DNA of 64,000 nucleotides, taken from Gluconacetobacter azotocaptans. GTDB taxonomy: Bacteria > Pseudomonadota > Alphaproteobacteria > Acetobacterales > Acetobacteraceae. A model generated the notes under the pieces. The model was not told the origin of the DNA and searched no databases. It saw only the letters and a list, made by a program, of their open reading frames with translations. This document shows, piece by piece, positions 58,617-64,000 of the stretch. The stretch is from positions 1 through 64,000 of the forward strand of contig NZ_JABEQF010000013.1 in the NCBI RefSeq assembly GCF_014174355.1. The letters are read 5' to 3'. The position numbers and the translations under genes were made by a program. Position 1 is the first letter of the stretch; each line of letters starts with the position of its first letter.

Positions 58617-60266
58617 ATGTTGAAGAAACGCCTGTCGTTGCTGCTGTCCGCCTCTGTCCTGAGCCTGGGCGTGGGCGCCCCGGCGCTGGCCGACGACCGT
58701 GCCGACGCCGCCCACTCCGCCCATTCCGCCACGCGGCCGGCCCAGCAACCCATCGAACGGACCAGCAGCGGCATGGTGACCGTCGCCGGCAAGACCATCG
58801 CCTACCAGGCCGTCGCGGGAACATTGCTGGTCCACCCCCGAAGCTGGGACGATTCGGAGGAAACGGTCCATGAGGAGACCCCGGGCAGCGACACCCACGC
58901 CATCGACGGCAATGCCGACGCCACCGCGTCGATGTTCTATGTCGCCTATTTCCGCAAGGACGCCCGGCCCGAGAACCGGCCGATCACCTTCGTCTATAAC
59001 GGCGGCCCCGGATCCTCGACCGTCTGGCTGCATATGGGCGCCTTCGGTCCGCGCCGGGTGGTGACGAACGACGACACCCACACCCCCGCCAGCCCCTACC
59101 GCCTGATCGACAATCCCCAGAGCCTGCTCGACGCCACCGACCTGGTGTTCATCGACGCGCCGGGTACCGGATTCGGCCGAATCAACGGCAAGGACAAGGA
59201 AAAGCTGTTCTGGGGCGTCGATGCCGACGGACAGGCCTTTGCCCGCTTCATCAGCGGCTTCCTGGCAAAGTACGGCCGCTACAACTCGCCCAAATATCTG
59301 TTCGGCGAAAGCTATGGCACCCTGCGGTCGGCCGTCGTCGTCAACGACCTGCAAAATCAGGAAAACGTCGATTTCAACGGTGTCATCCTGCTGTCGCAGA
59401 TCCTCAGCTACGACAACAGCGTCGACGAACCCGCGCTGAACCCGGGCATGGACGAACCGTTCGTGCTGGCGCTGCCGACCTATGCCGCCACGGCGTGGTA
59501 CCACCACAAGCTGCCGCAACAGCCCGCCGAGCTGAAACCGTTCCTGGCCGAGGTCGAGCATTTCGCCAGCACCAACTATTTGGTGGCGCTTCAGCAGGGG
59601 GCGGCCCTGCCGGCAGCGGACCGCGACCGCATCATCGGCCGCCTGCACGATTATACCGGCCTGCCCATCGATTATATCCGCCGGGCCAACCTGCGGATCG
59701 ACGGCGGCGAGTTCTCGAAGACGCTGCAGGCGGACAGCGACATCACCACCGGCCGGCTGGACACCCGTTTCTCAGGCCCGTCGCTGGACCCGCTGAGCGA
59801 GGAAGCCGGGTACGACCCGCAATCGACCTCGATCAGTTCGGCCTATGTGTCGCTGTTCAACGATTATACGCGCAAGGTCCTGAGTTACGGCGACGGGCTG
59901 GCCTACCGGGCCGAGATCGACATTCCGCATTGGGATTTCCACCACGCCCCCGACGGCCCCGATTCCACCCCGTCCGACGGACCGGCGAACGTCATGCCTG
60001 ACCTGGCCCAGGCGATGAAGACCAACCCGACGCTGAAAATCATGCTGAACGCCGGATATTTCGACCTGGCAACGCCGTACTACGAAGGCATCTACGAGAT
60101 GCAGCACCTGCCTATCCCCGCGCGCCTGCAAAGGAATATCGAATTTCAGCAATATCAGTCCGGCCATATGGTCTACGCCAACATCCCGTCCCTGACCCAA
60201 TTGCACGACAATATCGCGGACTTCATCCGCCGCACCGACAACCAGGCCGAGGCGGCCACGCCGTAG
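58617..60266 (+). CDS. S10 family serine carboxypeptidase-like protein, exported
   Basis: The 549-residue protein has a signal peptide (KKR, hydrophobic core, cleavage after AP-ALA near residue 25), so it goes to the periplasm or outside. Peptidase family S10 marks are FVYNGGPGSSTVWLHMGAFGPRR (oxyanion region), the nucleophile S232 in FGESYGT, D483 in NAGYFDLATP and H517 in QYQSGHMVY. All three triad members are present. Two polar stretches at about 27-50 and 70-100 precede the core. GGAGAG lies just before the ATG. It follows the MBL gene after 42 bp and may be co-transcribed with it. Confidence 0.9.
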   Translation: MLKKRLSLLLSASVLSLGVGAPALADDRADAAHSAHSATRPAQQPIERTSSGMVTVAGKTIAYQAVAGTLLVHPRSWDDSEETVHEETPGSDTHAIDGNADATASMFYVAYFRKDARPENRPITFVYNGGPGSSTVWLHMGAFGPRRVVTNDDTHTPASPYRLIDNPQSLLDATDLVFIDAPGTGFGRINGKDKEKLFWGVDADGQAFARFISGFLAKYGRYNSPKYLFGESYGTLRSAVVVNDLQNQENVDFNGVILLSQILSYDNSVDEPALNPGMDEPFVLALPTYAATAWYHHKLPQQPAELKPFLAEVEHFASTNYLVALQQGAALPAADRDRIIGRLHDYTGLPIDYIRRANLRIDGGEFSKTLQADSDITTGRLDTRFSGPSLDPLSEEAGYDPQSTSISSAYVSLFNDYTRKVLSYGDGLAYRAEIDIPHWDFHHAPDGPDSTPSDGPANVMPDLAQAMKTNPTLKIMLNAGYFDLATPYYEGIYEMQHLPIPARLQRNIEFQQYQSGHMVYANIPSLTQLHDNIADFIRRTDNQAEAATP

Positions 60267-60296
60267 GCCCCGAAGGGCACGCCAGGCCGCCCCCGG

Positions 60297-61280
60297 TCAT
60301 GGATCGGGGATCCCGGCGGTCCCGGCCGCGAAGACTCGCAGAGCCATTGCAACGCCGGCGACCAGCATCAGGGCGCCGGCCAGTTCCGGCCAGGATGGAA
60401 GCTGGCGCACATACATCGCGCTATAGACCAGCGCGAAGATCGTCTCGAAGACAATGAGCTGCCCGGCCATGGAAACCGGCAGGGCACGGGCCGCGATCGA
60501 CCATGTCCAGGTCCCCGCCCAGGACGACAGCAGGCCGAGCACCAGCCCGGCCGCCACCGGCCGCAGCCACGCCCCATGGGCCAACCCGATCGCGGGGACG
60601 GCCGACCAATGCGCCAGCCAGCCGATCACCACCAACGGAAGCAGCGCGATCATCGTGCCGATCCCCGTCAGCGCCGTCCATGTCACAGGGGATACGGCCG
60701 GGCGCGCGGCCAGTTCGGCCGCATTGCGCATGCCGTACCACGCCCACAGCACCATCGCGCCCACGGCCAGCAGCAAACCCCATAGCGGCCCGCCAACCCC
60801 GCCAGCCGCCCGGGCCTGCAGCAAGGCGACACCGTTCACCAGCGCCAAACCCAGCAGAATGAACGCCAGCGCGGGCATCAGCCGGCCCAAAGGCAGGCCG
60901 GTCGTCCGGCAGCCCAGCACGGCCATCAGCACCGGCAGGCACCCGACCACCAACGCCACCGCCGCAGGCCCCACAAGCGGAACGGCAAGCGAGAGCGCCA
61001 GATAATATCCGACATTGCCCGTAAAGCCGAGCAGCACCAGAACCTGGTAGTCCGCTCTCGACAGGCGCCGCAACGCCGCGAAGCCCTCCGGCGCGACCAG
61101 CATGAGCGAGACCATGCCGAAGGTGACGTATCGGCACACCGTAAGATCGAAGGCCGAATAGGGGCCGCTGACCAGCGGCGCGATGAAGGTCAACGCCCAC
61201 AACGCCCCGGTCGCCAGACCGGCCAGAAGCCCCACGACCACCGCCTGCCTGCCGATGGCGGCGGTGTAATGACCCTTCAT
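60297..61280 (-). CDS. EamA/DMT-family transporter
   Basis: The 327-residue protein has ten predicted transmembrane helices arranged as two EamA repeats (about 10-145 and 165-320). FTGNVGYYLALSLAVPLVGPAAVALVVGCLPVLMAVLG and SMAGQLIVFETIFALVYSAMYVRQLPSWPELAGALMLVAGVAM are typical of drug/metabolite exporters in the YdcZ/RhaT-related DMT superfamily. The substrate is unknown. I start at the ATG at 61280 with GGGG 8 nt upstream; the longer open frame upstream overlaps the acetoin reductase gene in antisense register. It lies 71 bp after that gene on the same strand. Confidence 0.87.
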   Translation of the reverse strand: MKGHYTAAIGRQAVVVGLLAGLATGALWALTFIAPLVSGPYSAFDLTVCRYVTFGMVSLMLVAPEGFAALRRLSRADYQVLVLLGFTGNVGYYLALSLAVPLVGPAAVALVVGCLPVLMAVLGCRTTGLPLGRLMPALAFILLGLALVNGVALLQARAAGGVGGPLWGLLLAVGAMVLWAWYGMRNAAELAARPAVSPVTWTALTGIGTMIALLPLVVIGWLAHWSAVPAIGLAHGAWLRPVAAGLVLGLLSSWAGTWTWSIAARALPVSMAGQLIVFETIFALVYSAMYVRQLPSWPELAGALMLVAGVAMALRVFAAGTAGIPDP

Positions 61281-61351
61281 GCCCAGACCCCATCCCGTCA
61301 GACGCGCGCCAGGAGTTGACGATCGTTTGGGGAATATGTCCAGGCGCTGCC

Positions 61352-62131
61352 TTAACGATACATCATGCCGCCATCGATCAGGACGGACTGCCCGGTCATG
61401 TAGTCGGAATCCGGCCCCGACAGGTAGGCCACCAGCCCCGCCACGTCGTCGGGGGTCTCCGCCCGTCCCAGGGCGATCCCATCGACATATTTCCGGTAGG
61501 TCTCGCCCAGCTTCGCCCCGGTGATCTCGGAAAAGCGCCGGTCGATCTCGACCCACATGTCCGTGCCCACCACCCCGGGGCAATAGGCGTTCACGGTGAT
61601 CTTCCGGCTGGCGTATTCCTTCGCCGCCGCCTGGGTCAGCGCCCGCACCGCGAATTTGGTGGCGGAATAGACGCCCAGCAGCGCAAACCCCTCATGCCCG
61701 GCGATCGAGCATGCATTGATGATCTTGCCGCCCTGCCCGCGTGCGATGAACTTGTCCGCCGCCACCTGAATGCCCCACAGCACGCCCTGAACATTGATGC
61801 GGAAGATGCGCTCGACCTCCTCGGGCGTCACCGAGGCGATCGGCTGCACCTGTGCGATCCCGGCATTGTTGACGATGACGTCGAAGCCACCCAGTTCCTG
61901 CTCGGCGTAGTCGACCGCCGCCCGAACCTGCGCCCGGTCGCCCGCATCCGCGACAAAGGTCGCGGCCTTGCCGCCCAGCGCCTCGACCTCCTGCGCCACC
62001 GCGGTCAGCGCGTCGTTCCTGATATCGACCAGAGCGACGCGCGCGCCCTCCTTCGCCAGCCGCAGGGCGATGCCCCGGCCAATTCCCTGCCCCGCGCCGG
62101 TAACCAGCGCGACCTTCCCGTTCATGGACAT
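61352..62131 (-). CDS. budC: Acetoin (diacetyl) reductase, short-chain dehydrogenase
   Basis: The 259-residue enzyme closely follows the (S)-acetoin forming diacetyl reductase/meso-2,3-butanediol dehydrogenase family. It has the NAD site TGAGQGIGRGIALRLA, NNAG, catalytic Ser in NACSIAG, and YSATK with the Tyr-Lys pair. The long stretches IVNNAGIAQVQPIASVTPEEVERIFRINVQGVLWGIQ and ITVNAYCPGVVGTDMWVEID are very characteristic. It would interconvert diacetyl, acetoin and butanediol with NADH. GGGGA lies 9 nt before the ATG at 62131; a second ATG two codons later is possible. Confidence 0.9.
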   Translation of the reverse strand: MSMNGKVALVTGAGQGIGRGIALRLAKEGARVALVDIRNDALTAVAQEVEALGGKAATFVADAGDRAQVRAAVDYAEQELGGFDVIVNNAGIAQVQPIASVTPEEVERIFRINVQGVLWGIQVAADKFIARGQGGKIINACSIAGHEGFALLGVYSATKFAVRALTQAAAKEYASRKITVNAYCPGVVGTDMWVEIDRRFSEITGAKLGETYRKYVDGIALGRAETPDDVAGLVAYLSGPDSDYMTGQSVLIDGGMMYR

Positions 62132-62337
62132 TTCGTCGGTTCCCCACGCCGATTATCCGCCCGACCGCTTTTCCGGCCGGAACGCTCGGCTGTTCTTCTG
62201 CTGTTTCCTGCCGTGACCCATCCGGTCACGGCCACACAGTTCAGCCATGCCGCGCCCTGCCGTTTCAACGGACTTGGGCGCCCCCTCACCACGACGTGAC
62301 GCAAGCTGTCGGAATTGTCGCAATTCTGCACAAGGGC

Positions 62338-62369
62338 AAAAAAAAACCGGCCCACATGGGGCCGGTTTT
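62338..62369 (-). terminator. Rho-independent terminator of fusA
   Basis: On the minus strand AAAACCGGCCC (62369-62359) pairs with GGGCCGGTTTT (62353-62343) around a 5-nt loop and runs into a tract of T residues (plus-strand A run 62338-62346). It begins 24 bp after the fusA stop codon. The symmetric A/T ends also make it able to act on the other strand. Confidence 0.9.
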
Positions 62370-62392
62370 CCGTAATTGCGATCCGGTCGAAA

Positions 62393-64000
62393 TCAGGCCG
62401 ACTTGGCCATGATCTCTTCGGCGACGTTGCGCGGCACCGGGTCGTAATGATGGAACTGCATGGTGAAGGACGCACGGCCCTTGGTGATCGAGCGCAGGTG
62501 CGAGATGTAGCCGAACATTTCCTTCAGCGGCACCAGCGCGCGCACCATGACGGTCGAGCCCGAGCTCTCCTGGTTCTGGATCATACCGCGACGACGGTTC
62601 AGATCGCCCACCACGTCGCCGACATGGTCGTTCGGCGTCGTCACCTCGACGTCCATGATCGGCTCCAGGATGACCGGGCCGGCCCGCTTCATGCCTTCGC
62701 GGAAGCACGCCTTGGCGGCGATTTCGAACGCCAGCGCCGAGGAGTCGACGTCATGGTACTTGCCGTCCAGCAGCGTGAACTTGAAGTCCACGGTCGGGAA
62801 GCCGGCCAGCACGCCCGTCGAGGACTGCATCCGGATGCCCTTTTCGACCGCCGGGATGTATTCCTTCGGCACGGTGCCGCCGACGACCTTGTTCTCGAAC
62901 TGGATCTCCTGGTTCCGCTCCAGCGGCGCGAACTCGATCTTCACCTCGGCGAACTGGCCCGAACCACCCGACTGCTTCTTGTGGGTGTAGGTTTCCACAT
63001 GCGGCTGGGAGATCGTCTCGCGATAGGCCACCTGCGGCGCGCCGATGTTCGCATCGACGCCGTATTCGCGGCGCAGACGGTCGATGATGATGTCCAGATG
63101 CAGCTCGCCCATGCCCGACAGGATGGTCTGGCCGGTTTCCTGGTCCGTCTTCAGACGCAGCGAGGGGTCTTCGCCGGCCAGCTTCTGCAGCGCCAGGGTC
63201 ATCTTCTCGACCCCGTCCTTGGTCTTCGGCTCGACCGAGATGTCGATGACCGGGATCGGGAAGGTCATGCGCTCCAGCACCACCGGATCGGCGGGGTCGG
63301 CCAGCGTGTCGCCGGTCTGCGTGTCCTTCAGCCCCACGAAGGCGGCGATGTCGCCGGCGTGGACTTCCTTCACTTCCTGGCGCTTGTCGGCATGCATCTG
63401 GAAGATGCGGCCGATGCGCTCCTTGTGGCCCTTGGTCGTGTTCAGGACCGAGTCGCCCGAGCGCAGGATGCCGCGATAGACGCGCACGAAAGTCAGCGTG
63501 CCATACTTGTCGTTGATGATCTTGAACGCCAGGCCCGCGAACTTTCCGTCCGGATCGACCGGGATGATCGGCAGCTTGTTCTCGTCGACCTCTTCGTCCT
63601 CGGGCGGCGCGATGCGGATGCCCTCGACGTCGTCCGGCGCCGGCAGGAAGTCGATGACCGCGTCCAGCAGCGGCTGCACGCCCTTGTTCTTGAAGGCCGT
63701 GCCGCACAGGACGGGACGGAACTCGCCCGAGATCGTGCCCTTCTTGATGCAGCGCTTCAGGGTGGCGACATCAACGTCACCCTTCTCGAAATACTCTTCC
63801 ATCGCCGCGTCATCGACGGACAGGGCGGTGTCCAGCAGCTCCTGACGGGCTTCCTTGGCCTTTTCCAGCAGGTCGGCCGGAATTTCCTCGTCATGGTACT
63901 TCGCGCCCAGCTCGCCGCCTTCCCAGACGATGGCCTTCATCTCGATCAGGTCGACGACGCCGATGAAGTTTTCCTCGGCGCCGATCGGCAGCTGCAGCGG
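62393..64000 (-). CDS. fusA: Elongation factor G, C-terminal part (5' end outside the window)
   Basis: The last 535 codons are present, and the frame is open to the window edge with [20 protein letters not shown] at the top. EF-G is the GTPase that drives ribosomal translocation and, with RRF, recycling. The visible part covers the end of the G domain ([26 protein letters not shown]), domain II ([24 protein letters not shown]), domain III ([33 protein letters not shown]), domain IV with the [14 protein letters not shown] loop, and domain V. It ends at a strong terminator. The G1 motif lies outside. Confidence 0.97.
   Translation of the reverse strand, partial: PLQLPIGAEENFIGVVDLIEMKAIVWEGGELGAKYHDEEIPADLLEKAKEARQELLDTALSVDDAAMEEYFEKGDVDVATLKRCIKKGTISGEFRPVLCGTAFKNKGVQPLLDAVIDFLPAPDDVEGIRIAPPEDEEVDENKLPIIPVDPDGKFAGLAFKIINDKYGTLTFVRVYRGILRSGDSVLNTTKGHKERIGRIFQMHADKRQEVKEVHAGDIAAFVGLKDTQTGDTLADPADPVVLERMTFPIPVIDISVEPKTKDGVEKMTLALQKLAGEDPSLRLKTDQETGQTILSGMGELHLDIIIDRLRREYGVDANIGAPQVAYRETISQPHVETYTHKKQSGGSGQFAEVKIEFAPLERNQEIQFENKVVGGTVPKEYIPAVEKGIRMQSSTGVLAGFPTVDFKFTLLDGKYHDVDSSALAFEIAAKACFREGMKRAGPVILEPIMDVEVTTPNDHVGDVVGDLNRRRGMIQNQESSGSTVMVRALVPLKEMFGYISHLRSITKGRASFTMQFHHYDPVPRNVAEEIMAKSA

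Overview
The window looks like a chromosomal core segment of an alphaproteobacterium of the acetic acid bacteria (Acetobacteraceae, Gluconacetobacter-like). This is inferred from the high GC content, the gene order nuo-birA-rnj-proS-lolCD-dnaE and tig-clpP-clpX-lon-hup, the short bacterial-type prolyl-tRNA synthetase, a Mg-type HemB, and an acetoin reductase. No database search was possible, so the genus is an inference. I see no prophage, insertion sequence, CRISPR array or conjugative element. Coding density is very high and about three quarters of the genes lie on the minus strand.

Layout, left to right. 1-3.8 kb: 5' end of glyA (minus), an APC-family amino acid permease, hemB and bpt (plus). 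3.8-12.4 kb (minus): parC, recO, tsf, rpsB and dnaE. 12.4-18.7 kb (minus): lolD, lolC, proS, rnj and birA. 18.7-31.7 kb (minus): a complex I operon in the order nuoA-B-C-D-E-F-G-H-I-J-K-L-N. nuoM is absent from its usual place: only 24 bp separate nuoL and nuoN. 31.9-39.3 kb (minus): tRNA-Asp, tRNA-Val, hupB, lon, clpX, clpP, tig and tRNA-Leu, a protein quality-control block. 39.3-46.6 kb: nnr, a CopD-like membrane protein, a GH15 hydrolase, a DEAD-box RNA helicase and an RNA uracil methyltransferase. 46.7-53.3 kb (minus): a complete suf iron-sulfur operon, Rrf2 regulator-sufB-C-D-S-U-T-A, with a perfect 16-bp palindrome upstream of the regulator as likely operator. 53.4-60.3 kb: a DUF445 membrane protein (minus), then a divergent PEP-carboxylase-like gene, an MBL-fold hydrolase that probably starts at CTG, and an exported S10 serine carboxypeptidase-like protein (plus). 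60.3-64 kb (minus): an EamA/DMT transporter, an acetoin reductase and the 3' part of fusA with a clear terminator.

How the genes fit together. The suf operon would supply the Fe-S clusters used by complex I and by the RlmD-like methyltransferase. Trigger factor, ClpXP and Lon form a folding and proteolysis group. parC, recO, dnaE and hupB serve the chromosome; rpsB, tsf, fusA, proS, three tRNAs and rnj serve translation and RNA turnover.

I found no obviously new multi-gene system. The points most worth a second look are the missing nuoM, the PEP-carboxylase-like protein with altered active-site residues followed by a CTG-initiated gene, a 41-bp intergenic repeat present twice almost identically, the putative suf operator, a possible leaderless dnaE mRNA, and strong hairpins around rpsB-tsf.
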